A stretch of DNA of 34,920 nt from Sedimenticola sp. (GCA_027030425.1 JALVEW010000086.1:1-34920), one strand, 5' to 3'. Positions 25,445 through 34,067 are shown, counted from the stretch's first letter. Notes: generated from the letters alone by a model not told the origin. A program made the numbers and translations.

Positions 25445-25777
25445 ATGAAAAACACAGCTGGCAAAATCCTGTTCCCCATCATCCTGCTGTTCTTCGGCAG
25501 CTTGGCCACGGGAGCAGAACCCGGTACAACCCAGGTGGACATCATCAAGTTCAAGTTCACCCCGGCGGAAATCACCATTCACAAGGGTGACAAAGTCGTC
25601 TGGACCAACAAGGAAAAGCGCCAGTACCACAGCGTCTGGTTCGAGGCCCTGGGAGAACCGGAACCGGATTACCTGTTTCCAGGCGACAGCTACGAGCGGG
25701 TATTTCCCGAAACCGGAGACTTTCCCTACCGTTGCGGGCCGCACCCGGAAATGACCGGGGTGGTGCATGTGAAATAG
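25445..25777 (+). CDS. Secreted type-1 copper protein (cupredoxin, amicyanin/plastocyanin-like)
   Basis: The 110-aa product has a signal peptide (cleavage near ATGA, about residue 24) and a single cupredoxin domain. All four copper ligands are visible: H62 in QYHSVW, then C97, H100 and M103 in YRCGPHPEM, the C-x2-H-x2-M spacing of amicyanin. Such proteins carry single electrons in the periplasm, and cupredoxins are known donors to nitrite reductases. The position next to nirS and the cytochrome fusion suggests the same job here; that is inferred. GGAGG lies 9 nt before the ATG. The gene stands alone between a terminator and a convergent gene. Confidence 0.88.
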   Translation: MKNTAGKILFPIILLFFGSLATGAEPGTTQVDIIKFKFTPAEITIHKGDKVVWTNKEKRQYHSVWFEALGEPEPDYLFPGDSYERVFPETGDFPYRCGPHPEMTGVVHVK

Positions 25778-25802
25778 CCCGAGGCAGCCAAGGCTGAAAT
25801 AT

Positions 25803-26162
25803 TCAGAAGTTCTTTCCTTTCAGCCGGGCATTCAGCACCCTTTCCATGGCGTCCAGGGCGGGCTGGCGGTACCGGGACGCGGCGAAATGATAGTAATCCA
25901 AAACACAGGCCACAGGCTCGTGCAGGGCGGAGTGGCGCCGCTGGAAGTCATGCCAGGCCAGGATGGGCAGATCCTGTTGCCATGCATTGACACACACCCA
26001 GCGCCCCTCCTCCAGAATCATGGACAGGCCCGGATGGCCCGGCAGATCGAAACGCAGGGGCAGCCCCAACTTCAGCCGCACCCGGCGCCACAGGTTGTAT
26101 AGGGAAGCCTCTACCAGCTCCCCACGCCGGGCATAGGCAGGCACTTCACCGAAACGGCTCAT
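25803..26162 (-). CDS. Uncharacterised protein at the end of the cbb operon
   Basis: The 119-aa product has no signal peptide, no membrane segment and no motif that I recognise. It is rich in Arg, Leu, Trp and Tyr (WRRVRLKLGLPLRFDLP, VNAWQQDLPILAWHDFQRRH, LDYYHFAASRYRQPALDAMERVLNARL). Its start is 14 bp after the cbbO stop and has GAGGGG upstream, so it is surely the last gene of cbbLSQO. The location suggests a role with RuBisCO or its activase, but nothing in the sequence proves it. Confidence 0.7.
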   Translation of the reverse strand: MSRFGEVPAYARRGELVEASLYNLWRRVRLKLGLPLRFDLPGHPGLSMILEEGRWVCVNAWQQDLPILAWHDFQRRHSALHEPVACVLDYYHFAASRYRQPALDAMERVLNARLKGKNF

Positions 26163-26176
26163 GGCGCCCCTCAGAC

Positions 26177-28516
26177 CTATTTGGTCAGGCTGGCAAACAG
26201 GGCCGGCAGTTTCTCGGGCAGCCTGTCCACATGATCCACGATAGTGTAGTGGTTGACGCCGAAAATGCGCTTCACGTACGCGTCGGCATCCGGATCCAGG
26301 GTCAGGCAGTAGCTGAGCACCCCCTTGGAGGCCAGTTCCTCCACCGCCTTGCGGGTGTCATACCTCAGGTACTGGGGGTCACGCTCGTCAATATCCGCCG
26401 GTTCACCGTCGGTAACCAGCAGGATCAGTTTCCTGCGCTGCGGCTGATTCAGCAAATGCCTGCCCGCGTGGCGCAGTGCCGCCCCCATGCGCGTGGACAA
26501 CCCGCCCTGTATGCCCGCCAGGCGCGCCCGGGCTTCTTCGCCCCAGTGCTGGTCGAAATCCTTGAAGCGGTAGTAGTGCACGTCATGCCGGCCATCCGAG
26601 GCAAAGCCATGGATGGCGAAGGCGTCGCCCACCCCCTCGATGGCAGTGGCCACCAGGGCCGAGGCCTCCCGGGTCAGTTCCAGCACGGTCTTGTCGGATC
26701 CCGCCATGGTTTCATTGGTGGATTCGGACAAATCCAGCAGCACCACGATGGCCAGATCACGGTTGTTCAGCACATTGCGCATGGTGATGCGGGGATTGGG
26801 CTGACGCCCCATGCGAATGTCGATCATGGACAGGATGGCGGCATTGAGATCGATCTCATCACCATCTTCCATATTGCGGATGCGCTGTACGCCCTGGGGC
26901 TGGAGCATATCGATGATCTGCTTGATGCGCTGGGTGACGGGCTTGTGCTCGAGCAGGATACGGTCGATATCCTCGGAATCACCCTTGGGCTGGCGGCGCT
27001 CGTACACCGTGACCCAGTCAGGCCGGTACAGCTGCACCCGGTAGTCCCATTCCTGATGATGGATGGGCTCGGAAACCGGCTCCTTGCCCCACATCTGGTT
27101 GTAGCTCACGGTGGCTTCCCCGGCATCCTCGTAGGGCATGAACTCGGTGGAACAGACCCAGATCTCCTGAGCGTCGTCTCCCGCCAGCTCACAGTCCACC
27201 TCGTTGGCCATTTCCACGGCAGACACGTACTTGCGCACCTGGCGCTGACTGGCGGCCAGGTATTCCGCGGAATCCTGCCAGGCGAACTCGTCGAAATCCC
27301 AGATCAGGCGGTTGTCGTCACGGTAGGGAATGCGCAGTTTCTCCAGCAGGCGCAGGCTGGGCACTTCCCGGCGGGCAGCCAGCTCATTGAACAGCTCCAG
27401 GCCCATATGCCAGGAGAACATGGGATCAAGCTTGTTGGCCTCGACATTGGCATGGAAGCGATCCACCAGAGATTGCAGTTTTTCATCCGCCATTTTCCGG
27501 GCGGGATCGAGAAGGCTGGCGGCCATGTCTTCCAGAAGTCCCAGGGTGGGATGCTCGGGCGGCTGTTCATGAACCAGCCCCAGCAGTCCCCGCCACAGGG
27601 TCCGCAATCCGGGAAAATTCCGCGCTGCGCTGTATTCCACCCGGGCATCATCCATGAAGCCGATGAAGAACATCTGCGCCGGACTGAGCTGCTCGGCGGA
27701 AAGCGGTTCCGGGGTGTACATCATGTGCGCGGCCAGGTGGGTGGCTATGGCCCGGTACAGCTCCCGGCCGGACACGCCGGCCACATCGTCCACGGCATCG
27801 GGCAGATGCATGACCCGCTGCTCCAGATAGGGCTTGAAGCCCTCGTGATCCGCTGCCGTGGGACGCAGGAAGAAATCCCGCCCCCAGAGGGCGCGGAGGT
27901 AGAAATTGATCTTGCGCTGGCTGTCGATGAACAAGGTGCCGCGCCGCTCCTTCTGCAGCACGGACCTGGCGTCCCTGGTCTCCAGGCCAAAATACTTCAC
28001 CTGGCCCTGCAGGTCCCGGGCATAGGCCTGGGCGCCATACAGGGCCCAGCGGCGCAGGCCCGAAAGGGTGAGCTTGTCCAGCAGCTCATCCATCACCCCC
28101 AGCATGGGACGCAAACCCCTGGCCGCCCGGGCGGAAAGCTGGTGAACGAGGGCCAGATACTGGCGCAGCAGCTCGGGGTCCCCCAGACACCGGGCCACCG
28201 TGGGCAGGGTGGCGAACAGCAGGGCAATGACCTCGCCGGAAGTCATGGAAGAAAGCTTCATGGCCGCGCTGATGCAGTCACGAATGACATCATCACCGCA
28301 TTCCTTGGCAACCGCGGGCATTTCCTCCAGGAAGCTGGTCACCAGGTTGCCTCCCCGGCCGAGATTGGCCAAGCCCCGGGCACCCTCCAGATAGTCCTGC
28401 AATCCTCCGGGCGACATGGTGCGCGCCGCCTCGTGGAACAAGGCGTCCAGGGTTTCCGCCAGTTCCGGCGCCGCCTTCTCCAGGGGTTCGCGATAATCGT
28501 CGAGATTCACGCTCAT
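26177..28516 (-). CDS. cbbO: RuBisCO activation protein CbbO (VWA-domain partner of CbbQ)
   Basis: CbbO works with the AAA+ protein CbbQ as a RuBisCO activase that removes inhibitory sugar phosphates from the active site. The 779-aa protein has a long helical N-terminal part and a C-terminal von Willebrand A domain (about residue 580 on). That domain has an intact metal-ion-dependent adhesion motif LLDLSESTNETM (DxSxS) and later LLVTDGEPADID. AGGAGG lies 6 nt before the ATG, 15 bp after the cbbQ stop. NorD is a close relative and denitrification genes are nearby, but direct linkage to cbbLSQ identifies it as CbbO. Confidence 0.92.
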   Translation of the reverse strand: MSVNLDDYREPLEKAAPELAETLDALFHEAARTMSPGGLQDYLEGARGLANLGRGGNLVTSFLEEMPAVAKECGDDVIRDCISAAMKLSSMTSGEVIALLFATLPTVARCLGDPELLRQYLALVHQLSARAARGLRPMLGVMDELLDKLTLSGLRRWALYGAQAYARDLQGQVKYFGLETRDARSVLQKERRGTLFIDSQRKINFYLRALWGRDFFLRPTAADHEGFKPYLEQRVMHLPDAVDDVAGVSGRELYRAIATHLAAHMMYTPEPLSAEQLSPAQMFFIGFMDDARVEYSAARNFPGLRTLWRGLLGLVHEQPPEHPTLGLLEDMAASLLDPARKMADEKLQSLVDRFHANVEANKLDPMFSWHMGLELFNELAARREVPSLRLLEKLRIPYRDDNRLIWDFDEFAWQDSAEYLAASQRQVRKYVSAVEMANEVDCELAGDDAQEIWVCSTEFMPYEDAGEATVSYNQMWGKEPVSEPIHHQEWDYRVQLYRPDWVTVYERRQPKGDSEDIDRILLEHKPVTQRIKQIIDMLQPQGVQRIRNMEDGDEIDLNAAILSMIDIRMGRQPNPRITMRNVLNNRDLAIVVLLDLSESTNETMAGSDKTVLELTREASALVATAIEGVGDAFAIHGFASDGRHDVHYYRFKDFDQHWGEEARARLAGIQGGLSTRMGAALRHAGRHLLNQPQRRKLILLVTDGEPADIDERDPQYLRYDTRKAVEELASKGVLSYCLTLDPDADAYVKRIFGVNHYTIVDHVDRLPEKLPALFASLTK

Positions 28517-28531
28517 GGCGCGCCTCCTGGA

Positions 28532-29362
28532 TTATTCGATGAAGGTGGTGACGGCGGCATCCAGGGTATCACGCATGTCGGGGTCGTCCGTGAGAGGGCG
28601 CACCAGGGTGACCCGGCAGGCCACCAGGGGATCCAGCCCCTTGCCGATGAGCTGGGCCGCATAGACCAGCAGGCGGGTGGAGATGCCTTCATCCAGGCCG
28701 TGTCCTTTGAGATTGCGGCCGCGCTGGCCGATCTGTACCAGTTTCCTGGCCATGTCCGTATCCACTCCGCCTTCACGGGAAATGATTTCAGCTTCGGTAT
28801 CGGCGTCGGGATAATCGAAGTCGATGGCCCCAAACCGCTGTTTGGTGGACTGCTTGAGATCCTTCATCAGGCTCTGGTAGCCCGGATTGTAAGAGATTAC
28901 CAGTTGGAAGTCCGGATGCGCCTTGAGCAGCTCGCCTTTCTTGTCCAGGGGCAGCTCCCGGCGGTGGTCCGTGAGGGGATGAATCACCACCGTGGTGTCC
29001 TGGCGGGCTTCCACCACTTCATCCAGGTAGCAGATGGCGCCGATGCGCGCCGCCAGGGTGAGGGGGCCGTCCTGCCAGCGGGTGCCGTCCTTGTCCAGCA
29101 GGAAGCGTCCCACCAGATCCGAGGCCGTCATGTCCTCGTTGCAGGCCACGGTGATCAGGGGGCGTCCCAGTTTCCAGGCCATGTATTCCACGAAACGGGA
29201 CTTGCCGCAACCCGTGGGGCCCTTGAGCATCATGGGCATGCGCGCGGCATAGGCGGCCTCGTAGGTTTCGACCTCGTCGCTCACCGTGCGGTAAAAGGGC
29301 TCCTCCTGTATCCGGTATTGTCCAGCCAGTTGCTCCAGTTGGGAATCGACCTTAGCGTTCAT
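28532..29362 (-). CDS. cbbQ: RuBisCO activase AAA+ ATPase CbbQ
   Basis: CbbQ is a MoxR-type AAA+ ATPase that remodels inhibited RuBisCO together with CbbO. The 276-aa product has Walker A GPTGCGKS (48-55), a Walker B-like stretch [14 protein letters not shown], sensor-type VISYNPGYQ and an arginine-containing C-terminal lid. The open frame continues far upstream of the true start. ATG 29362 is chosen because it has GGAGG 4-7 nt away and the upstream part is intergenic hairpin sequence. It is separated from cbbS by a terminator-like element, so it is probably expressed well below the RuBisCO subunits. Confidence 0.93.
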   Translation of the reverse strand: MNAKVDSQLEQLAGQYRIQEEPFYRTVSDEVETYEAAYAARMPMMLKGPTGCGKSRFVEYMAWKLGRPLITVACNEDMTASDLVGRFLLDKDGTRWQDGPLTLAARIGAICYLDEVVEARQDTTVVIHPLTDHRRELPLDKKGELLKAHPDFQLVISYNPGYQSLMKDLKQSTKQRFGAIDFDYPDADTEAEIISREGGVDTDMARKLVQIGQRGRNLKGHGLDEGISTRLLVYAAQLIGKGLDPLVACRVTLVRPLTDDPDMRDTLDAAVTTFIE

Positions 29363-29427
29363 ACTGCCTCCAGGGTTGGGTCCAATGCCTTCGAGCAAAA
29401 GCTCGGTGTTCGGGGCCGGGCTGCCTC

Positions 29428-29485
29428 TTTCCCCATGTCCGCCCCGCGGACATGGGGAAAAAGCCTCCCGGCACGAAGCCGGGAG
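29428..29485 (-). terminator. Terminator/attenuator and second hairpin between cbbS and cbbQ
   Basis: On the minus strand just after cbbS, CTCCCGGC-TTCGT-GCCGGGAG (plus 29465-29485) is followed by GCTTTTT, a good intrinsic terminator. A second, longer stem comes directly after, with perfect 15-bp arms TTTCCCCATGTCCGC / GCGGACATGGGGAAA (29428-29442 with 29446-29460) and a 3-nt loop. Its first three bases are the T-run of the terminator. Partial termination here would lower cbbQO relative to cbbLS; the second stem could protect the 3' end or compete with termination. Confidence 0.8.
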
Positions 29486-29498
29486 CAAGTTCCAGTCG

Positions 29499-29855
29499 TT
29501 ATCCCATTTTTCCGCGATAGATAACCATCGCGGCGCCCTGGGATTGGGCGAAATTGTCATAGCCAACAAGGCGTACATGATTGCCGGGATGGGCCTTGTG
29601 GCAGGCCTCCGCCTCGGCAAGAATGTGGTCCACATCGGTCTCGCCGAACATGGGCAGCTTCCACATGTACCAGTAGTGGCCGAAGGCGTTTTCCGGTTCG
29701 GTATGCTCGATGGCCGGGTTCCAGCCCTTGGATACGATGTATTCCACCTGCTGACGGATCTCCTCATCGGACATGCCGGGCAGGTAGGAGAAGGTTTCGA
29801 ACTTGCGGCTCGAAGTGTCGTTCAGGCTGGACTGATAGTCTTGTATTTCACTCAT
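29499..29855 (-). CDS. cbbS: RuBisCO small subunit, form IA
   Basis: The small subunit caps the L8S8 hexadecamer and is needed for full carboxylase activity. The 118-aa product has the typical [32 protein letters not shown] start and [11 protein letters not shown] core. The open frame extends 13 codons upstream, but ATG 29855 (MSEIQDYQ) with GAGGAA upstream is the normal family start. It lies about 95 bp downstream of cbbL, and the next element is a terminator-like hairpin. Confidence 0.96.
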   Translation of the reverse strand: MSEIQDYQSSLNDTSSRKFETFSYLPGMSDEEIRQQVEYIVSKGWNPAIEHTEPENAFGHYWYMWKLPMFGETDVDHILAEAEACHKAHPGNHVRLVGYDNFAQSQGAAMVIYRGKMG

Positions 29856-29950
29856 GTCTTGTTCCTCTCTTGGCGAGGTGTCGAAAAACACCATCAGGGT
29901 ATCGAGTTCATGGACAGCAGGGGCGGCGCAACCGCCCCCTGTCCGGGGGA

Positions 29951-31372
29951 TTACTTGTGGGCCACGTCGAGCTTGTCCACGGTATCGAACTCGAACTTGA
30001 TCTCCTTCCAGGTTTCCATGGCCATCTTGAGTTCAGGGCTGTGCTGGGCAGCTGCTGTGAGAATCTCCTTGCCTTCCTTCTCCAGCTCACGGCCCTCGTT
30101 ACGCGCCTTGACGCAGGCCTCCACGGCCACGCGATTGGCGGCCGCGCCGGCCGCATTGCCCCAGGGGTGTCCCAGGGTGCCGCCGCCGAACTGCAACACG
30201 GAGTCGTCACCGAAGATGGAAACCAGGGCCGGCATGTGCCAAACATGAATGCCGCCCGAGGCCACAGGCATGACACCGGGCATGGAGCCCCAGTCTTGGT
30301 CGAACATAATGCCGCGGCTGCGGTCTTCCTTGATGTAGGAATCACGCATCAGGTCGATCCAGCCCAGGGTGGCATCCCGGTCCCCTTCTAGCTTGCCCAC
30401 CACGGTGCCCGAGTGCAGATGGTCGCCCCCGGACAGGCGCAGGGCCTTGGTCAGCACCCGGAAATGGATGCCGTGGTTGGGGTTGCGGTCCAGTACGGCG
30501 TGCATGGCGCGGTGGATGTGCAGCAGCATGCCGTTGTCCCGGCACCACTGGGCCAGGCCGGTGTTGGCGCAGAAACCGCCGGTAAGGAAATCGTGCATGA
30601 TGATGGGCGCACCGATTTCCTTGGCATACTCGGCCCGCTTGTACATCTCTTCCGGGGTCGGCGCGGTGACATTCAGGTAATGGCCCTTGCGCTCACCGGT
30701 TTCGGCCTCGGCCTTCTGGATGGACTCCATGACAAAGTCGAAACGCTGGCGCCAGCGCATGAAGGGCTGGGAGTTGACGTTCTCGTCGTCCTTGGTGAAA
30801 TCCAGGCCGCCCCGCAGGGCTTCATACACGGCACGGCCGTAGTTCTTGGCAGACAGGCCCAGCTTGGGCTTGATGGTGCAGCCCAGCAGGGGGCGGCCAT
30901 ACTTGTTCATGATGTCGCGTTCCACCTGGATGCCATGGGGCGGGCCATTGCAGGTCATCACATAGGCCAGAGGGAAGCGCACGTCCTCCAGGCGCAGGGC
31001 GCGCACGGCCTTGAAACCGAACACATTGCCCACCAGGGAGGTAAACACGTTCACCACCGAACCTTCCTCGAACAAATCGATGGGATAGGCGATGAAGGCG
31101 TAGAAGGCCTCGTCGTTGCCGGGAACATCCTCGATGGCATAGGCCCGGCCCTTGTAGTAGTCCAGGTCGGTGAGCAGGTCGGTCCACACGGTGGTCCAGG
31201 TGCCGGTGGACGATTCCGCTGCCACGGCAGCCGCCGCTTCTTCACGGGGCACGCCCGCTTGGGGAATGACCTTGAAACAGGCCAGGATGTCAGTGTCCTT
31301 GGGGGTATAGTCGGGATCCCAGTAAGTCTCCCGGTATTCCTTGACGCCAGCGCTATAGGTTTTTTCTGCCAT
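29951..31372 (-). CDS. cbbL: RuBisCO large subunit, form IA
   Basis: CbbL fixes CO2 onto ribulose-1,5-bisphosphate in the Calvin-Benson-Bassham cycle. The 473-aa length and form IA-like sequence ([35 protein letters not shown]) are typical of chemolithoautotrophic proteobacteria. The catalytic [16 protein letters not shown] has the carbamylated lysine K194 with metal ligands D196 and E197. Substrate lysines lie in CTIKPK and in the mobile loop [10 protein letters not shown], so the enzyme appears complete. AGGA lies 9 nt before the ATG. It is the first gene of cbbL-cbbS-cbbQ-cbbO-orf119 and is divergent from cbbR. No carboxysome genes are in the window. Confidence 0.98.
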   Translation of the reverse strand: MAEKTYSAGVKEYRETYWDPDYTPKDTDILACFKVIPQAGVPREEAAAAVAAESSTGTWTTVWTDLLTDLDYYKGRAYAIEDVPGNDEAFYAFIAYPIDLFEEGSVVNVFTSLVGNVFGFKAVRALRLEDVRFPLAYVMTCNGPPHGIQVERDIMNKYGRPLLGCTIKPKLGLSAKNYGRAVYEALRGGLDFTKDDENVNSQPFMRWRQRFDFVMESIQKAEAETGERKGHYLNVTAPTPEEMYKRAEYAKEIGAPIIMHDFLTGGFCANTGLAQWCRDNGMLLHIHRAMHAVLDRNPNHGIHFRVLTKALRLSGGDHLHSGTVVGKLEGDRDATLGWIDLMRDSYIKEDRSRGIMFDQDWGSMPGVMPVASGGIHVWHMPALVSIFGDDSVLQFGGGTLGHPWGNAAGAAANRVAVEACVKARNEGRELEKEGKEILTAAAQHSPELKMAMETWKEIKFEFDTVDKLDVAHK

Positions 31373-31411
31373 AATTCTAGATCCTCGATCTGAGTTTGAT
31401 TTCCGTGGGGC

Positions 31412-31459
31412 CAGCCCGGGGCTGCCACCTTGCCTCCTGTTTGCCGGCCCTGGGGCCGG
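31412..31459 (-). promoter_or_regulatory. Two GC-rich hairpins in the cbbL 5' leader
   Basis: CAGCCC-G-GGGCTG (31412-31424) and CCGGCCC-TG-GGGCCGG (31444-31459) are perfect inverted repeats between the likely cbbL start site and the ribosome binding site. They could stabilise the mRNA. The loops are very short, so cruciform or hairpin formation is uncertain. Confidence 0.45.
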
Positions 31460-31476
31460 TCTGAGAGCGTGTGACC

Positions 31477-31542
31477 ACTCTAGCCTTGAAGAAGAAAAAA
31501 CAAAAATTAATAGTTATTATGTTTTACATTTACATATGTTTA
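31477..31542 (-). promoter_or_regulatory. cbbL promoter region with possible CbbR sites
   Basis: On the minus strand TAGAGT (plus 31477-31482) may be the -10, with TTGTTT or TTTTTG 15-18 bp upstream as a poor -35, as expected for an activator-dependent promoter. Two T-N11-A LysR-type cores of the CbbR form TNA-N7-TNA lie at 31514-31526 and 31530-31542 (TTA-N7-TTA on the plus strand), 16 bp apart and upstream of the -35. An inverted repeat TATGT-N9-ACATA (31518-31536) overlaps both. The stretch is very AT-rich, so chance matches are possible. Confidence 0.4.
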
Positions 31543-31552
31543 TCTATATTCC

Positions 31553-32491
31553 ATGCATCTCACCATTCAGCAACTGAAGTTATTTGAATCCGTGGTCCGT
31601 AACCGCAGCTTCACCCGGGCCGCGGAAGAAATGCATCTCACCCAGCCCGCCGTATCCATTCAGGTAAAACGCCTGGAAGAACAGGCAGGCGTCCCACTGC
31701 TGGAGCAGGTAGGCAAACGCATCTTCGCCACCGCCGCCGGTCAGGCTGTGTACGCTACTGCCATTGAGGTGCTGCAGCGCCTGGAAGCACTCGATCAGTG
31801 CATCGATGCCTTCAAAGGGCGTATCGAAGGCCCATTGCAGCTTGCCGTGGTTACCACCGGAAAATATTTCATGCCCCACCTGCTCGGGCAGTTTCTGCAG
31901 CTGCACCCGGGCGTGGAGCCGCACCTGAAATTCACCAACCGTGCACGGGTGATGGAACGCCTGACGAACAACGAAGACGATTTCGTGGTCATGGGGCAGG
32001 TACCGGACGACCATCGGCTGGTAAGCCGGCCCTTCCTGGAAAACATCCTGGGTTTCGTGGCCCCCGCCAGCCATCCCCTGGCCGGCAGAACCGGCTTGAG
32101 CCTGGAAGAAGTGCTGCGAGAGCGCTTCATCGCTCGGGAGCCGGGCTCGGGAACCCGGCGGGTGGTGGACGGGATCATCGAGGAAAAGGGGCTTTCCGTG
32201 ACCCCCTACATGGAACTGGGCAGTTCAGAAGCCATCAAGCAGGCGGTACTTGCGGGCATAGGCGTGGCCGTGCTGTCCCTGCACAGCATCCGCCTTGAAG
32301 CCGCCACCGGGAGGCTGACCGTCCTGGACGTGGAGGGCTTCCCCGTCACCCGGCGCTGGTTCGCCGTGCATCTCAAGGGCAAGCAGCTCTCCCTGGTCGC
32401 CCAGAGTTTTCTGGATTTCATTCTTGAGGAAGGGCACAAGGTTTTCGACGCCGAGAAGCCCGTTTCCGGTGATCAGGCCAAAGGAGAATGA
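31553..32491 (+). CDS. cbbR: LysR-type regulator of the cbb operon
   Basis: CbbR activates the Calvin-cycle operon when Calvin-cycle metabolites signal demand for CO2 fixation. The 312-aa product has the N-terminal winged helix-turn-helix (residues 1-60, SFTRAAEEMHLTQPAVSIQVKRLEEQAG) and a LysR substrate-binding domain (about 90-300, GPLQLAVVTTGKYFMPHLLGQF). It is divergent from cbbL with 180 bp between the two starts, the classic arrangement. No strong ribosome binding site precedes the ATG. Only the short nirC leader separates its stop from the nir genes. Confidence 0.94.
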   Translation: MHLTIQQLKLFESVVRNRSFTRAAEEMHLTQPAVSIQVKRLEEQAGVPLLEQVGKRIFATAAGQAVYATAIEVLQRLEALDQCIDAFKGRIEGPLQLAVVTTGKYFMPHLLGQFLQLHPGVEPHLKFTNRARVMERLTNNEDDFVVMGQVPDDHRLVSRPFLENILGFVAPASHPLAGRTGLSLEEVLRERFIAREPGSGTRRVVDGIIEEKGLSVTPYMELGSSEAIKQAVLAGIGVAVLSLHSIRLEAATGRLTVLDVEGFPVTRRWFAVHLKGKQLSLVAQSFLDFILEEGHKVFDAEKPVSGDQAKGE

Positions 32492-32492
32492 T

Positions 32493-32506
32493 TTGACCTC
32501 AATCAA
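32493..32506 (+). promoter_or_regulatory. FNR/DNR-type box upstream of nirC
   Basis: TTGAC-ctca-ATCAA matches TTGAT-N4-ATCAA with one mismatch and begins 2 bp after the cbbR stop. A TACATT (-10-like, 4 of 6) at 32529-32534 would put a start near 32541, so the box would be centred at about -41.5, the class II activator position. A shorter related motif TTGA-ACC-TCAA follows at about 32533. Confidence 0.6.
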
Positions 32507-32569
32507 TGTTGGGCTCCCGGCCTGACGGTACATTGAACCTCAATCCAATGGCCTGGAACCGCCCCACTG

Positions 32570-32899
32570 ATGAACCTGTTTCGACTGACCATGCTGGCGG
32601 CCTTCGCGCTCGGAATCAGCGCGGTGGCCAGCGCCAACGCCGGGCCCGGCAGCCAGCGGCAGGCTGAGATTCTCTACCTGCTGCGCCACGACTGCGGTTC
32701 CTGCCACGGCATGCGCCTGGAAGGTGGCCTGGGGCCACCATTGACGCCCCCCGCCCTGAGCCGTCTCAGCAACGAACAGATCGTTGCCACCATTCTGCAT
32801 GGGCGGCCGGGAACCCCCATGCCACCCTGGCGCCCCTTTCTTACTCCCGAAGAAGCCCGCTGGCTGGCCGGAAAACTCAGGCAGGGGGTGGCACGGTGA
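32570..32899 (+). CDS. nirC: Small c-type cytochrome NirC (cytochrome c-55x type)
   Basis: The 109-aa periplasmic monoheme cytochrome has a signal peptide (cleavage near ASANA, residue 24), CGSCH at 42-46 and a downstream methionine in GTPMPPW as likely sixth ligand. NirC-type proteins take part in NirS maturation or electron supply. Its stop overlaps the nirF start by GTGA, so they are translationally coupled. The family name rests on size, heme motif and gene order nirC-nirF-nirD; another small cytochrome c is possible but less likely. Confidence 0.85.
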   Translation: MNLFRLTMLAAFALGISAVASANAGPGSQRQAEILYLLRHDCGSCHGMRLEGGLGPPLTPPALSRLSNEQIVATILHGRPGTPMPPWRPFLTPEEARWLAGKLRQGVAR

Positions 32900-34065
32900 A
32901 GCGCCTGCTATTGATCCTGCTACTGTCGTTGCAAACCCTGGCACAGGCGGAATGTCTGACCCGGGGCACCGGCGACATGGGTGTCATCATCGAACGCGCC
33001 AGCGGCAGCGTTCTGATTATTGATACCACCGCCCATCAGGTGCTGTCGCGTATCGAGGGCCTGGGTGATCTGTCGCATGCTTCCGTAGTCTATTCCCGGG
33101 ATGAGCGGTATGCCTATGTGTTCGGCCGGGATGGCGGCCTGACCAAGGTCGATATCCTGTGCGGCAAAATCATCAAACGTATTCTCCAGGGAGGCAACAG
33201 CATCGGCGGCGCCATCTCCCAGGACGGCAAACTGGTGGCCGTCTCCAACTACAAGCCCGGGGGAGTGAAGGTATTCTCGTCCGACGACCTGTCCCTGGTG
33301 GCGGACATCCCCGCCACGCCTTTCAAGGACAAGCGCTCCAAGACCGTGGGCCTGGTGGATGCGCCGGACCAGCGTTTCGTGTTCGCCCTTTACGACACCG
33401 GCGAGACCTGGATTCTGGACATGACGGACCCGGCCAAACCGGCATTGACCAAGTTCACCGACACCGGCCGCCTGCCCTATGACGGTCTCATCACCCCCGA
33501 CGGCCGCTATTACATCAACGGCCTGTTCGGCGAGGACGGCCTGGCGCTGCTGGATCTGTGGCATCCGGAAAAAGGCATGAGACGCATCCTCGATCACTAT
33601 GGGAGGGGCGAACAGCAGCTTCCCGTGTACAAGATGCCCCACCTGGAAGGCTGGGCCATCGCCGGCAACCGGGCCTTCCTGCCCGCCGTGGGCCATCACG
33701 AAGTGCTGGTCATGAACATGGGCGACTGGAAGGAGGCCGGGCGCATCCCCGTCCACGGTCAGCCGGTCTTCGTCATGGCCCGCCCGGATGGGCGCCAGCT
33801 GTGGGTGAACTTCGCCTTCCCGGACAATGATACGGTGCAGGTCATCGACAGCGAGACCCTGAAAATCATCAAGACCCTGAAAACGGGCAAGGGCACATTG
33901 CACATGGAATTCACGCCCAGGGGCGAGGAAGTCTGGATATCCGTGCGCGACAAGGACGAGATCCAGATCTACGACACCCGCACCCTGGAACTCAAGCAGC
34001 GCCTGAAAGCGCGCAAGCCCAGCGGCATCTTCTTCACCGACCGCGCCCACAAGACAGGACTGTGA
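32896..34065 (+). CDS. nirF: Heme d1 biosynthesis protein NirF
   Basis: NirF acts in the last stages of heme d1 synthesis from dihydroheme d12 precursors and resembles the NirS propeller without the cytochrome c domain. The 389-aa product starts at GTG overlapping the nirC stop, has a signal peptide (LLLILLLSLQTLAQA, residues 4-18), and then repeats of the d1-propeller type (GTGDMGVIIERASGSVLIIDTT, YVFGRDGGLTKVDI, AVSNYKPGGVKVF, GEEVWISVRDKDEIQIYDT). It has no CXXCH. It is followed by nirD with a 3-bp gap or overlap. Confidence 0.92.
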   Translation: MKRLLLILLLSLQTLAQAECLTRGTGDMGVIIERASGSVLIIDTTAHQVLSRIEGLGDLSHASVVYSRDERYAYVFGRDGGLTKVDILCGKIIKRILQGGNSIGGAISQDGKLVAVSNYKPGGVKVFSSDDLSLVADIPATPFKDKRSKTVGLVDAPDQRFVFALYDTGETWILDMTDPAKPALTKFTDTGRLPYDGLITPDGRYYINGLFGEDGLALLDLWHPEKGMRRILDHYGRGEQQLPVYKMPHLEGWAIAGNRAFLPAVGHHEVLVMNMGDWKEAGRIPVHGQPVFVMARPDGRQLWVNFAFPDNDTVQVIDSETLKIIKTLKTGKGTLHMEFTPRGEEVWISVRDKDEIQIYDTRTLELKQRLKARKPSGIFFTDRAHKTGL

Positions 34066-34067
34066 CC

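Noticed and set aside
26177-29362. NorQ/NorD (nitric oxide reductase accessory) as identity of the AAA+ and VWA genes
   Set aside because: The families are related and nir genes are near, but these genes directly follow cbbLS in the same orientation and no norCB is present, so CbbQ/CbbO is the better reading.
26231-29524. 1097-codon plus-strand frame antisense to cbbQ and cbbO
   Set aside because: It covers cbbQ, cbbO and their junction on the opposite strand, has no domain, and the annotated strand has intact Walker and MIDAS motifs with good ribosome binding sites.
32920-34050. 376-codon minus-strand frame inside nirF
   Set aside because: Shadow of nirF. The plus strand has the signal peptide, propeller repeats and coupled overlaps with nirC and nirD.
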